This document shows, piece after piece, positions 34,401 to 44,678 of a stretch of 64,000 nt of DNA. The stretch's first letter is position 1; each line of letters starts with the position of its first letter. The notes under the pieces were generated by a model, which was given only the letters and a program-made list of their open reading frames with translations, was not told where the DNA came from and ran no database searches. Source of the stretch: Notolepis coatsorum (taxonomy: Eukaryota; Chordata; Actinopteri; Aulopiformes; Paralepididae); contig OZ020598.1 of NCBI GenBank assembly GCA_963971535.1, forward strand, positions 88,302,985 through 88,366,984. The letters are read 5' to 3'. The translations under genes and the position numbers were made by a program.

Positions 34401-36434
34401 CGCGCTGAGATTGAGAAGCTCATCACAGCGGGACACGTCACAAAGATGGACATTAAAGAGGCTGACCAGACCACTGAATCGTGGTACGTGCCTCACCACA
34501 AGGTCCATCACAACGGTAAAGACCGCATAGTATTTAACTGCAGCTACCAGATCGGATCCCAAAATCTGAATAAAGAGTTACTGCCCGGTCCCACACTCGG
34601 CCCCTCCCTACTCGGCGTTCTACTCCGCTTCCGCCAGGAAAAGGTGGCCATCAGCGGGGACATTAAAGGAATGTTCCTGCAGGTGAGATTAGTAGAGGAG
34701 GACAAGCCCCTGTTACGGTTCCTATGGAGAGAGAAGCCAGGAGATGAGCACCCAGCCATCTACCAATGGGAAGTCCTCCCCTTCGGAACGACGTGCAGCC
34801 CCTGCTGTGCTACATTTGCACTACAGAAACATGTAGCAGAGGACCCAGCAGCGGACGAAGAGGTCCGACACAGCGTAAAGAACAGCTTCTACGTAGACAA
34901 CTGTCTACAAAGCCTTTCAACCCAGGAAGAAGCCGAGGCTCTCCTGATTAAACTCCGCGCCTCATTGATCAAAGGCGGCTTTGATCTCAGGCAGTGGGCC
35001 AGCAGCGATCCGCAAGTACTGCGCAGCCTCTCCTCCGAGGACAAGGCAGCCAGCAGCAAGACCTGGATGGCTACAATCCCGGGAGAAGCCCAGGAGATGA
35101 CCCTGGGATTGGTGTGGCGATTCAAAACAGATTCGCTTCACTACAGACACAAGCCCCTGACTACGGACCAGGGAAGGCCGGCGGCGGCGCCGACCACCAG
35201 ACGGAGTGTGTACACAACACTCGCCCGACAATATGACCCGCTAGGATGTATTCTACCGTACACCACCAGGGCAAAAATGATTGTGCGAGCATTGTGGGAC
35301 AAGGACCAGGGCTGGGACGACCCCATTCCCGCACATCTTGCATCCACCTGGAGAGAGTGGGAGATGGAGCTCCACTCACTCCCAGGCGTTAATATGCGCC
35401 GAAGCTACTTCCCACCCACGGTGAGGCCAGAGACATGTAAAATGGACTTACACGTCTTCAGTGACGCCTCAGAGGTCACATACGGATCAGTAGCCTACTT
35501 GCGGGCCCAAGAAAGGGGGGGAGAGATCTACACAGCATTTGTCCTCGCCCGCTCGAGAATAGCCCCACGCAAGCAACAATCTATCCCACGCCTAGAGCTC
35601 TGCGCAGCCCTAGCCGGAGCGCACCTAGCCACGCTCATCCAACGTGAGCTCACCATACCGGTGTCTAGAACAATCCTGTGGTCAGATTCCACGACAGTAC
35701 TCGCCTGGATCAAATCGGACTCATGCAAGTACAAAGTCTTCGTGGGAGTCAGAGTCACCGAGATTCAAGACTTAACCGAAGAGTTAACCGGAGAAACAGA
35801 GTGGCGCTACGTTGATACAAAACAGAACCCAGCTGACGTCATCACCCGGGGGATGCCCCTGGATGACCTCACCCGTCACAATGCTTACAGTGACGGCCCC
35901 GCATTCCTAAGACTCCCGGAAGGACAGTGGCCCATGCCTATCCCGAGGGAAGCAAGTCCAGAGGAGGTGGAAAATAAGAAGCCTGTGTTCTGTGGATTGA
36001 GCACTGTTATCGACCCAGTTACCCCCAACACACTCCTGATGGGGCGGCTAGATCCTGCATTACCCCAGACAATGTACCGGCCTGAAGAAGCGAACGGCCG
36101 ACGAATGTGGAGGTACAGCCAAGTATTAGCCGACAAGTTTTGGAGCAGTTTCCTACTGCACTACCTACCGTCTCTACAGACCCGCCAGAAGTGGGTAAAG
36201 GAGAGAGACAATTTGACAGAAGGAACAGTCGTCATGATTATTGATCAATCACTGCCCAGAGCTATGTGGCCGGCCGGCCGCGTAAGCAAAGTGATCACCG
36301 GTGCCGACGGCAAGGTCCGAGTAGCTGAAGTGCTCGTCCAGGGTCGCACTTACACCCGTCCCGTGGCGAGGCTCATAGAACTGCCCCGACTCCCAGACAC
36401 AATCGATGATGACCATGACCCTATAACCCTATGA
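31413..36434 (+). CDS. BEL/Pao Gag-Pol polyprotein, integrase core deleted
   Basis: The first ATG in the open frame is at 31413 (the frame opens 24 nt earlier), giving 1673 aa without a stop. In order: a charged coiled-coil-rich gag region (Gln/Glu/Arg, about 100-240), the capsid part, and Cys/His knuckles (about 620-690; CPYCEKEHW, CSRCARSHMAAEC). Next are an aspartic protease (DDGSEKT, about 740), RT (about 1000-1200; FYVDN at the active site, Asn where Asp is usual in most RTs) and RNase H (from about 1345; FSDAS and WSDST). At about 1527 (near nt 35995) the sequence passes from VFCGLSTV straight to TPNTLLMG and the BEL C-terminal domain (WRYSQVLADKFW). The zinc-binding and DDE integrase regions that normally lie between are absent, without loss of frame. 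The protein could still package and copy RNA; integration would need help in trans. Confidence 0.9.
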   Translation: MMNTPRNDPPNQRPQRERRLPQYLEAYAVSQQPSLLLTVNAVKLESKSMSNPNAQTTPTIEAPTGSNVTDQVHGGDQWEPDMTSHPASTEEVVPDESREEYNATERELGTEEDGESTVEIELQGSARSTPREGSPIQPPSPSEAERTLQQAFLISLNAAAERDRLQIQQRSEEEHIRLEIRRIQREENVARDRADSQRAAAGALRDAERDRQQAQLIEQLIRRTTPSPSARGSRNSSRHTSRAASPSRVNNPELDQQTRSIPPTDHLPPPVQARPSNREGAAYPVERLNQRLQALDDLTEDEEEEEENHARRQHSTLPDQEIRYSPGYTPVELRYRPPTLYTGEHDARPAPRNSTWTSGPWYTAGTSPYQGAGGDSPRRPLPQRSPMHPQSASYIGTPMVPDFTQENRAQYTELCMCLETMLVDVLDERHKYAILLKHLKVPRAHNIALAYATSTTPYTAALVALDQRYGRIWDYVIQEIRHIDRLPPAIDNRALDDLSIRVQSLVGMLGAQREKGRHELYANSNVERILEKLPPARQERFRRQRDHRDPNGPEPNLLDLADFLAREVSSLRLDTFGRSTPGSREGTRRLNDGRRSVTVMHQSESVPSSRSHSTPSRTEKWKIVCPYCEKEHWLAQCDSFPKLNAEEASQWIKSNKRCSRCARSHMAAECRLKKKCTKCDGAHLDILHDSNRRRPSPAPSSSKASAMYIDPASSSGARVLLKVVRVTLSYQNKVLDTYAVLDDGSEKTLLLASAAAQLGLRGSETQMTIRTIRRDLKTIKGENVSFSIAASGQPERWYQITDAFTSQEIGLSRYTYPVAKLMEKYAHLRKLPIPLIDNAMPTLLIGSDHADLIVPIDRVHTGPRGCPAAVETRLGWTLQGPLAKSLNRSTATRCLHSRVTEGETALLQHVERLWTLEQMPFKNGKKDIRSKDDIYAIHLLETGTKRVPVNGVLRYATPLLRREGMPTFHAKTDATERYLLNTERRLAKNPAQESVYRAEIEKLITAGHVTKMDIKEADQTTESWYVPHHKVHHNGKDRIVFNCSYQIGSQNLNKELLPGPTLGPSLLGVLLRFRQEKVAISGDIKGMFLQVRLVEEDKPLLRFLWREKPGDEHPAIYQWEVLPFGTTCSPCCATFALQKHVAEDPAADEEVRHSVKNSFYVDNCLQSLSTQEEAEALLIKLRASLIKGGFDLRQWASSDPQVLRSLSSEDKAASSKTWMATIPGEAQEMTLGLVWRFKTDSLHYRHKPLTTDQGRPAAAPTTRRSVYTTLARQYDPLGCILPYTTRAKMIVRALWDKDQGWDDPIPAHLASTWREWEMELHSLPGVNMRRSYFPPTVRPETCKMDLHVFSDASEVTYGSVAYLRAQERGGEIYTAFVLARSRIAPRKQQSIPRLELCAALAGAHLATLIQRELTIPVSRTILWSDSTTVLAWIKSDSCKYKVFVGVRVTEIQDLTEELTGETEWRYVDTKQNPADVITRGMPLDDLTRHNAYSDGPAFLRLPEGQWPMPIPREASPEEVENKKPVFCGLSTVIDPVTPNTLLMGRLDPALPQTMYRPEEANGRRMWRYSQVLADKFWSSFLLHYLPSLQTRQKWVKERDNLTEGTVVMIIDQSLPRAMWPAGRVSKVITGADGKVRVAEVLVQGRTYTRPVARLIELPRLPDTIDDDHDPITL

Positions 36435-36499
36435 CTTTGTGAAGTTGACTGACCCCTACAGCAAACCCTTATGTGTAAATAGACAACGCGATTAATCTG

Positions 36500-36542
36500 T
36501 CTCTGTTTAACTGATTAGGTCTGGGACCAATCAGGGGGTGGC
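36500..36542 (+). promoter_or_regulatory. BEL 3' untranslated end and purine tract
   Basis: CAATCAGGGGGTGGC directly before LTR B is the likely polypurine primer for plus-strand synthesis. Confidence 0.55.
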
Positions 36543-37979
36543 TGTTGTGAAGGGCCAGATTAAACCGAATATATATATTTATTTATATATATATATTTAA
36601 TTGTATTTGTATATTCTCTAATATTCCCTGATATCCCTTGTATATTCCTTGTACAATATGCATTGAATATCCATTCTAGCCTACTGAACATCCCATAATA
36701 GTCTCCATTCTACTATTGGTCGAGACCTTGGTGCCAGGCTGCCATACCCCTCAGACCCAGTTCAAACGTACCGCTCAACATGTACGAACAAGTCCTAGTT
36801 CCGCGTAGGAATCTGGCTACCGCACCACTAATGGGACTATTTGTTCATAGTGCGTATATATACTGCGCTACTAAAGTAGGACTTCTTTTCAGTCCAGTTT
36901 CTTACCCTCCAATAGAGTCACAGACGTAAAGCCTCCCCGCGACGCCACGTGTGGGAGTAAGGCCAAGTTCGGCTTACCGTCGGTATTGAGACATCGTGTG
37001 TATTGGTATTTGGATAGTCATATTTGGCACTGTATCGTCGAGTTGGACGTGGTCTATTAAGCTAATAATAGTCTGTTAATATATAGTGCTTCGTGCGGTG
37101 AGAATACTACCGTAGTCAGCACCCCATCGTTTTGGGCAGAAAACTGGCTGCTTATCCAGGGTGGTTGACCCCACGTGAAGCTGCACCCGAGGAGCCCCAG
37201 AGCCGACGAGCGAGTGGACCTGTATACCGGATTATTCTACCGACGACAGCCCGCCTTCCCAGGCACGGATTATGCTTTGTATACGTTGATTATTCCATGG
37301 ATAAAGACCCCCGACACTGCCGTGTGTTGGAACCCCCCCCCCTGGAGAGGACGCAAGGTGAGGAGACGCTCTGCAAGACGAGGTCGCTTCACGTCTCTCC
37401 TCCGTGGACCGGAGGACGCCGGCCCACAAAGAGTCCACCTGCTTTCATCTGTGGTCCAAGGATCGCCGGCGCATTGAACGGCACTACAGTGGGTTCACCT
37501 GGGATACCCTTGGCCGGATGAGGCGGCCGGACTCTACCCCCCCCCCCCCCCTTCCTACTCCTGTCGGCTTACAAGCGACCGGATTAACCCCCCCTAGTGT
37601 ATCCAGTATATAATCATTAAAGTATCATTGCTGTTCTTCCTTAACTATTCCAGGTCGTATATGTACCACCTGCGCCTTCAGAGATTGGACATTCTCTATT
37701 GATATACCGACGAATACTCTTGCCATAAAAGTGCATACTAATTCCCATTCATAAATGTGATTGATTTGATTAAGTGCTTGCTCTACACACCATCGCTGTG
37801 TAGAAATAAAGACCTATTTCTAATTCGTACATTTGTGTTGGATCCGTTTCATCTACGTGACAGTGTTCATCATAATATATTTATGCCGAGTACTGGGTGG
37901 CCGAATATTAAGTACAAAGGTAGTGGTAGTAAGTATCATATCTAGTAATACAGTCAGGGAATTGTACCCCTCAGTTACA
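36543..37979 (+). repeat. BEL LTR B
   Basis: 1437 bp, equal to LTR A apart from longer TA and C runs. Confidence 0.92.
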
Positions 37980-37984
37980 GTGAG

Positions 37985-38832
37985 GATTGGTTCTTTCCCC
38001 GCCACACGCTTCTTGGGGTGCTGTGTTGATTGGTCCGTTGCCTAACGCACACTTCTAGGTTAAGTATCAATTACCATCACGCACCTGATGTGTGTGCTAA
38101 TCAGCGCCCCAGAGGGCTTTATATACCTGGACCTTCTTTCTATCAATGTCGGGTCGTTCTGGAATACAACTGTATTTGCCTGCTTTTCCCCGTTGCTGTT
38201 CCTGGTCTACTTTCTCTCCAGGACCTTTCTGTGGAGAACCGCTGTGGAGAACCTTGTTCCCCGTTTGGAGCTGCGCCTCGTTTTGCCCGCTTTACGCGTT
38301 GCGCTTGGGTGAGTGGAACCAAACCCCTCTGGATTATTCTGATTGTGTGTCTTAGAAGAGACACTGAAGACTTCGTTTTGTTGCACTAACTCGGCTAAAT
38401 TGTGTGTTGTGGGAAACACTGAGGACTGTCACTGTCAATTGGTTCTGGACCCAGCTAGGGAGGAGGGAACCACACTGCCTCTGTGTTTCGTTGGACTGTT
38501 TCTGATATCTCTCTCTCTCTCTCCGTTTTCCACCTTGAGTGAAAGCTGGGAGTATCTGCAGAGCCGCTACAACGTCACATGCCAATTCCCCACCACTATC
38601 TGCTGGGAGTATCTGCAGAGCCGCTACAACGTCACATGCCAATTCCCCACAACTATCACCAGGAGGATTCTGCAGAGTGGCAGATGACTCTGCCGAAGGC
38701 AGTCTCCCTGTTTGTTTGATTATTGTACTTTATCCTTCTTTTGCCTCTGTAAATAAATACGCCCTAGCATTTGGCTAACTCTGAACTTCCTGTCTGTGCC
38801 GTTGCGTTTGAGGTCGGTTACAAACCATAACA
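37985..38832 (+). repeat. Gypsy LTR2, main part
   Basis: Continuation of the 854-bp LTR2 after the BEL insertion. It differs from LTR1 at about eight positions (for example TGTTGATTGG against TGATGATTGG). Confidence 0.9.
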
Positions 38833-39543
38833 GAGGGCAGTGTGAGCCTCCCACACGTTACACCTCGCCAATGAGAGTCCGCGCTGGCAGGTGAAAAGAA
38901 GTAGCTGGCTGCCTCCACATGTATCGGAGGGGACCTACGACCGGCCAGTGGGGGGCACATGCGAGCAACGATCAGGACAGGGGAGAGAGAATTGGCACGA
39001 GAGGAAATTGGGATGGGAGAAAAATCACAGAAAAAGGAGGAGAAAAAGTAGATACAAAAAAAGAAACATGTTTCAGGTTCTGTAAAATAGACATAGGGGG
39101 TCCTTACCGTAGCCAGAAGGTAATACAAAAAGAATAATTCCAATGATCCCATCAGCGATCGCGATTACTCGCTTATATGTAATTACACATGTTTATGGGA
39201 CACTATAGGTTTTGAGGCAAGCAGATCTTCTAGCGATTGCTTTGGAAGAGCTCCTCCCCCTCAGAGCGAGTCTCGATAGTCCGGTTCATTCATTGCCTCT
39301 CCTGACCCATTTCTTTCTGAGTAAATTTTTTTGGCGATACTGCCACCTGGTGAGATTCGATTGGCATTGCAATTCCAACATAGGCAAACGAGCCAGGGAC
39401 ACATAGAATGATCCAGATGATGGTTTAGAACGAGGATCAGAGGAAACAGATCAAAGGATCTAAAAACGTATTATTACGTGTTTGGCGCTCAAACGTTGGC
39501 GGTGAAACACGTAATATTACGTGTTTGGCGCCAAATGAGTTAA

Positions 39544-39708
39544 GAGGAAAAGAGTCTGAAAAACGTAGGGCTCCCCTACATCAAGAAACTCCTGAAAACT
39601 TACAGGATTTACCGACTCTGCATTATAACATCTCCAAAATGCACATAAATGAGTCAGATACTGCATTTTCTTACTTACTTACAATATTGACATTTAAATC
39701 GAACTATA
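39544..39708. other. No gene seen
   Basis: Short stretch between the TTAA MITE and a LINE tail. Nothing recognised. Confidence 0.4.
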
Positions 39709-39723
39709 AGATAAAGTTAAAGT

Positions 39724-40164
39724 ATCTCTTACATATCTCGATGTGATTTATCAAGAAATATCTACAGCAAGAATTCTGGGTCTCAACGAATCCAAAATGT
39801 CAATGTGGTTAGAAGTGGTGGAGAGAATAAAAGCTAGCTTATAATGGTAGTGTCTGGTTAGGAGTGAGGGATAATGGAGGTACTATCCAAGGAGGGGTCC
39901 GGGAGGGGGGGGTTCGAGCTGGAGCATATGTGTGTAGGGTTTTAGATAATAGGTATTAGGGGTATATCCTGTATAAGACATTGGTATAATTGGTCATTTC
40001 GTTGGATATACACTGTATACGGTAAAATATTATTATATACCTTTTTTTTGTTTTCTGTTTCTGTACTTGCATGTCATTTTAGCCACCTTAATTGTTAGTT
40101 TCATTATGCATTGTGTGTTGAGTACTGACTTTTAATAATTTTGTTTTGCAATAATAAAAAAAAA
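39724..40164 (+). mobile_element. 5'-truncated LINE tail with poly(A)
   Basis: A 15-bp duplication AGATAAAGTTAAAGT flanks it (39709-39723 and 40165-40179) and it ends in an A-run. Open frames are short. An L1-like source is plausible from the poly(A) tail and TSD length, but too little coding sequence remains to be sure. Confidence 0.75.
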
Positions 40165-40640
40165 AGATAAAGTTAAAGTTAAATAAAGTTTGAAAATGCA
40201 ACTACATGTTTGTCAGTAAGCTGACAAGCAGTAAGTACTTTTTTTTTAATATATATGTGACCTCTCCTATTCTGTCCTGCCTGCTGTCTCATCCAGAATC
40301 GACACGGAATCAGGTGCTGGAGCAGTAGAGTGTGGTTCTGCATCATAGTTGCTCTCGCTCGGCGTCACTCATGCACTGTCCTCGCACACGTGCACTCGCA
40401 CTGAATAAAATTCCACAATGTACCTTTATCCCAGTATTCGTCTGACCACACCCCTCGTTAGCTTACCTTCATAAGCAGGTGTGTGGTCATCTGCTCTCCT
40501 CCTTCTCGCTTTCACCACAAGGAAGTGCCTGGTAGATCCCCACTTGACGTGTTGTTAGTTGAAAAGAGTTGAGACGTGTTTACATTGTGCTTAGTTTTTT
40601 CTTCTCTCATAACTATTCAAAAAGAAAAAGCTAAGTCATA

Positions 40641-42399
40641 ATGTCTACTTCGGAGAGTAGACCCACTCTTCACCAGCGGTTCTCCATTCCCGCCTCTGTC
40701 GTGCGTGCTGGTGCGGGGCTGCTGCCACTTTCGTGGTTGCCGACCCAGCCCAGGAGACAGCCGATGGATAGTTTGCCTCTCCGAGGAGCCGATGCATCGG
40801 TGCCGTCGCCCCGGCGGTGGCCTGATCTCGACTCTGGTTCCAGGGAATCGTCCGTTGTTGAGCGGCCGGTTCTTTTGGTTCGCGTCTGCTCGTTCACGTC
40901 GCAAGATGGTGGCCTGCAGACGCGAACGGCCTGGGTTTGGGGAATTGCTGGAGACCAGCGAGGATGCGTCGGTCTCTGCATGTCCGATGGAAACTGAGGA
41001 TTTCATGGAAGAGTCGGACGGATTCTTGTTTGAAGGCCCTGTGGAGGCGAGTATCCCTCCCGTCCAGGAAACACCGGAGGGGGGAGAAATGTCTCCTTGG
41101 GGCGCCTTGTTCGAGGATGTCGGGGAACCACCTCGGCCTCTTCGGCAGGATGCCCTGCTATCAGCCACATCAGACTGTGGCTCCTCAACCGGTCGAAGCC
41201 TGCTGCATGTGAGGGATGCGGGTTCGGTGGAGGAAAGTCAACAGGGGGAACTGCAGGCTTTGTTTCCCGAGCTCATGGCGGTAGCTGCAGCTGCAAACGG
41301 CGTGCCGCTGCCGCAGCCATTGCCTGCTCCTGCCCCCGATGATCTCATAGGTCATCTCTGGCAGCGTCGCCCGGTGAGAGGGGTGGACGTTGTCTACCCA
41401 TTTTTCCCCTCAATGGGGGCCTATGTTTGTCGGGGCCAGGCGGTGTCTCACATCATGGGACTTACTCCCGCCTACGTACCAGTTACGCGGGTGTCGGGGT
41501 TGGTCAAAGGTATGAGAGAAGGCGTGCCACGGCTTGATAGGCCGATGGCCGCTCTCCTCTGTCCGGATGTGGTGTGGGAGCCATTATGCAAGCCGGTTCT
41601 CCATGGAAGATCGGCTAGGCGATTGCCATATTGGGGTGACCAGTCATTTATCGCTGGTACACAGTCGCTGGCTGCGGCTTCTAACATCGCGCAGCTGGCT
41701 AGATTTGTATCGGGGATAATGACGGGCGGCACGGGTCTGACTGAGGTAAAATGCGATCAGATCACCCAGGCGGCAGGAGCTGTCCTGCATCTTACCCAGG
41801 TGCAGGCCATAGCCTCGGGGAAGATGCGCGCCCTGGCCACCCTGACCCAGCGCCACCTTTGGCTGGAGCAGGCTCGAGTGCCAGAGAAGAAGAGAGCCCC
41901 TCTTCTGACGGCCGACCTCTCCGATGCTGGATTATTCGGGAAGGCCCTGCAGCTGATGACCTCAACGTTCTTGCCGGTGGAGTCAGAAGGCTTCCACGAC
42001 GTCGAGCTCCCTCCGCCGTGCCTACCACTGCCTCCGCCGCCACTGCTGGCTCCTCCAAGAAGGCCAGGAGGAGAGACGGCGATTCTGCTGCCGCCGGCCC
42101 ATCCACGACCGGAGGAGACGGTAGGGAACGACGTGACCAGCAGCCGATCCACTACCGTCCCTCCGGGGCTTCTCGGGGTGGCAAAACTCGAGCGGCTCGA
42201 GGCGGCAGATGCCGCTAAAGTGACTTTTCCCCCTGTGGTCCCCTCTACACCCTCCCCGGCCCCCTCACGATTTTGTGCCGTAAAAATAAATAAAAAGTTC
42301 CCTAAAAAGGGGACTATATTATTGGCCAAACAAACTGTGTGTTTCTTCACCAATACATATGATGGGGTTGCGAAATGTGAATCTGCATTATTACATTGA
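40641..42399 (+). pseudogene. DIRS gag-like ORF
   Basis: A frame from ATG 40641 (MSTSESRPTLHQRF) runs to 40997. An overlapping frame, open from 40705 to 42399, carries the more gag-like part (GDQSFIAGTQSLAAASNIAQ, RHLWLEQARVPEKKRAPLL, SDAGLFGKALQLM). A frameshift near 40900 probably joins them, although the start could instead be an internal ATG near 40904. The blocks around HLWL and GLFG are those I associate with fish DIRS gag proteins. The C-terminus is Pro-rich. I would not exclude a different retroelement gag. Confidence 0.6.
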
Positions 42400-42783
42400 G
42401 AGATGAGTCGTGTTGTGTTACGAGATTAAGCAAGGTCTGCAAGCATACACTCAGTCATAGAAAGGTTCTATTAGCCTGACGCTCCACATGCAGGTAGAAG
42501 CTGGTGGTATGTTCCGTTGCTTGAGCAAAGTAATGTTGATCCACAACGCTGTTGTGTTAGTTGCAGTAATACTCGTACACACGCGTTCCACGGCCTGGCC
42601 GTTACTCTCTCTCAGTGTTTTTGCTATGTACGAACATAGAAAGCGGGTGTAGGATTCACACACACACGACTTGTTTTGTTATAAATCCTGTTCACAGTCT
42701 GTGGGTAGCGGGCATTGTATTAGCTTATGCTATACATTGGCATTCTACTGAAGGTCTCAAAATGCTACAGTTGTTTTTGGTGT
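42400..42783. other. DIRS interior, no gene
   Basis: No coding region recognised between the gag-like ORF and the solo LTR. Confidence 0.4.
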
Positions 42784-42788
42784 GTAGG

Positions 42789-43529
42789 TGTTACGACCCC
42801 TGTGAGTCTAAGGGTAAAGGGCTGTAACATAACAGTTGGTTGACAGAAAAGATGGACCACGTTTGTAAACAACAATGATATTTATTGAAAGATGCAAAGG
42901 AAGCACATGTAGCTCAAGGGTGAGCCCAGGCCAAAACAACAAACAAACACCACTATACTCCAAATAAACCCAAATCTAATCTATGGTAAAAGAGATTACA
43001 TTACCTAAACTACTCTTACCTAACCAAAACAGGAGAAAACAATATCCAAAGGAAATGGCAGCTCACCCCATCTGTGCTTCCTGAGAAAGAGAGAAAAACA
43101 CATTAATGATTACATAAAACAAAGGCAGAATATATACAAAAACAAACTATAACTAACAATGCTCTCTCTGTGGCCATACACACACAAGGACATTTCCACT
43201 AAGCACCAAAGGCCAATAAACGAAATGCAATATTGTCAAAGTTACAGGTTAGAAAATCACACTAGGCCTAGCCTCATGCCAGAGAGAGAGAAAGACTGAA
43301 GTGAGAAGCCATGTTTTAACAGGTGTGGGGTGATCCATGATTGGGTGGTGTTGATTGAGTGTTGGAGTCTGGAAAACCATCCACCAATCGGTGCTGTGTT
43401 GCTATAATGGAAGGGCAGGCCTGGCAGGGACCAATGGTGAAGGGAACAATGGCTGGAGGGAGGAAACAAAATGGAGAACACACACACATGGAGACACACA
43501 CTGGGGAATATATACATTGGGATGTAACA
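42789..43529 (-). mobile_element. Solo LTR inside the DIRS element
   Basis: 741 bp from TGTTACGACCCC to GGGATGTAACA, with the 5-bp TSD GTAGG on both sides (42784-42788 and 43530-43534). AATAAA near 42880 and TATATATTCCCC near 43512 both read properly on the minus strand, so the LTR lies in reverse. No internal region is present, so it is the product of LTR-LTR recombination. Confidence 0.88.
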
Positions 43530-43534
43530 GTAGG

Positions 43535-44557
43535 GAAGAAGGGTTTGTGTGAGGGGGTGTCGAATAAACCCCTCCTTCCCACTTGATTGGTTTAGGGGAT
43601 TTGTGGGATACGTTGCTATGGCGACGGCTTCCGTGAGTTAAGATCTTTACGTAAGGTTTGTGGTGTTAAAGTGTCGGGTTAGAGCGTAGGGCTTACGGGT
43701 CTGCTACGCTCGATTTTATGTGTAAACTTGAGTCAGTTGGTCACGTGACTCACAGTTGACATGTCTTTTTCATAACTACGACTCATGTGGGAAGGCTTCT
43801 GGGAAGTTCGGTCTATACTCTTTGACAAAAGGAGTGACTGGATGTAAAAATGTAAACAGTTTTTACTCCCAGTTGTGCAGTTTGGGTTTATACTGTTGAT
43901 GCTTCTTCTTTATTATTATGAAGAGTTGGAGTTGGTTGCATCTCACCCCTCTTGTCGTTCCCCTGGGCGCCTTGGGGATTCAATGAAAGGTCTAAATAGC
44001 CTATTTATTGATGTGGATATACCCGACGCACACATAGTGCTAGTTCGGGATGTTCTGTTGGACATTAAGCAACTGACTGGCGCGCCTTGGTTGCTTGGGG
44101 TTAAAACGGCGTTTTTATAAGGCAACTGGGAAGGGTTTTTTTTTCTCTGCCGACGACCTGTGTGGTTGTCGACGGATTCTCGTTCATATCGGGGGATGAT
44201 GACGGAATGGATCTGAACATACGTAGAAGGGTTTCACGCCCTGGGGGTGGGCCGCCGGGCGCAGTTCGCACCGAACGTCTGGGTGGCGCCTTCTTTTCAT
44301 GTTTAAGATCAACACGCATGTCTGCCCCTTCTCCTGGAGTTGGCAGGTCGGCGTGGTTAGGGCACGGGACTGGTTCTGGTCACGCTGGTCCGGATCAGTT
44401 GCACCCGTTGTCCGCCGGGGATGCAGATCTGCTGTTCTGGTACCCTGAGGGACTTGGGCTTTTTTCAGGGGGAAAAATGCCTGGTCGGTCCGGGTGTCAC
44501 AGGGTTAAGCGCTATGGAGCCCTTGTTGGGTACATTGTATTCTACACTGTCGTAATG
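43535..44557. other. DIRS interior, no recognised gene
   Basis: Open frames exist (for example 44162-44797), but no RT, methylase or recombinase motif was recognised, and the longest frame runs through the 5S-like segment. Confidence 0.4.
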
Positions 44558-44678
44558 GCTTACGGCCGTGCCAACCTGTACACGCCCGATCTAGTCAGAT
44601 CTCGGCCGCCACGCAGGTTGGTCTTGGTTAGTACTTGGTTGGGTGACCGCCTGGGAATACCAAGTACGGGGTGCTTGG
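44558..44678 (+). pseudogene. 5S rRNA-like segment inside the DIRS element
   Basis: 121 bp aligns end to end with vertebrate 5S rRNA: it starts GCTTACGGCC, has CACGCCCGATCT in the first third, and keeps GGTTAGTACTTGG and GACCGCCTGGGAATACCA in the internal promoter. I judge identity at about three quarters by eye. The 3' end (TACGGGGTGCTTGG) is diverged, with no TTTT terminator directly after it. It could be a captured 5S gene or the head of a 5S-derived SINE. Confidence 0.8.

Larger units (their letters stand above)
29916..37979 (+). mobile_element. BEL/Pao retrotransposon, level 4, recent but lacking integrase
   Basis: It starts TGTTGTGAAGG and ends CAGTTACA, with the 5-bp TSD GTGAG (29911-29915 and 37980-37984). 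LTR A is 29916-31344 (1429 bp) and LTR B is 36543-37979 (1437 bp). By eye they differ only in a TA run and a C run (+4 each) and no base substitution was seen, so insertion is very recent. A primer-binding site follows LTR A. One long ORF covers gag to RNase H plus the C-terminal domain, with no integrase core. It landed six bases into the 3' LTR of the Gypsy element. Confidence 0.94.
27078..38832 (+). mobile_element. Non-autonomous Ty3/Gypsy-type LTR element, level 3
   Basis: It starts TGTGAGGATTGG and ends CCATAACA, flanked by the 5-bp TSD GAGGG (27073-27077 and 38833-38837). LTR1 is 27078-27931 (854 bp). LTR2 is 29910-29915 plus 37985-38832, which sum to 854 bp. By eye about eight substitutions separate the LTRs, about 1 percent. 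The internal region of just under 2 kb codes gag and protease only. RT, RNase H and integrase are missing, so the copy could have moved only with enzymes from elsewhere. A purine tract (GTGGAGGGGGG) precedes LTR2. Confidence 0.92.
26862..39061 (+). mobile_element. tRNA-derived SINE, copy 3, level 2 of the nest
   Basis: A 15-bp duplication AGAAACATGTTTCAG flanks it exactly (26847-26861 and 39062-39076), the mark of LINE-driven insertion. The head carries TGGCGCAGCGG and GGTCTCGAATCC. Its body breaks at 27077 and continues at 38833 (GTGAGCCTCCCACACGTTAC to GGGATGGGAGAAAAATC). The Gypsy element lies between. Confidence 0.92.
26356..39539. mobile_element. TTAA-flanked MITE, level 1 of a four-level nest
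   Basis: TTAA stands at 26352-26355 and 39540-39543. The ends are CACATTGAGCGCCA and, inverted, CTCATTTGGCGCCA. Its own sequence is only about 970 bp (26356-26861 and 39077-39539), similar in size to the other two TTAA MITEs. The rest is the SINE and what the SINE contains. A poly(G) run lies near 26747-26769. Confidence 0.8.
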
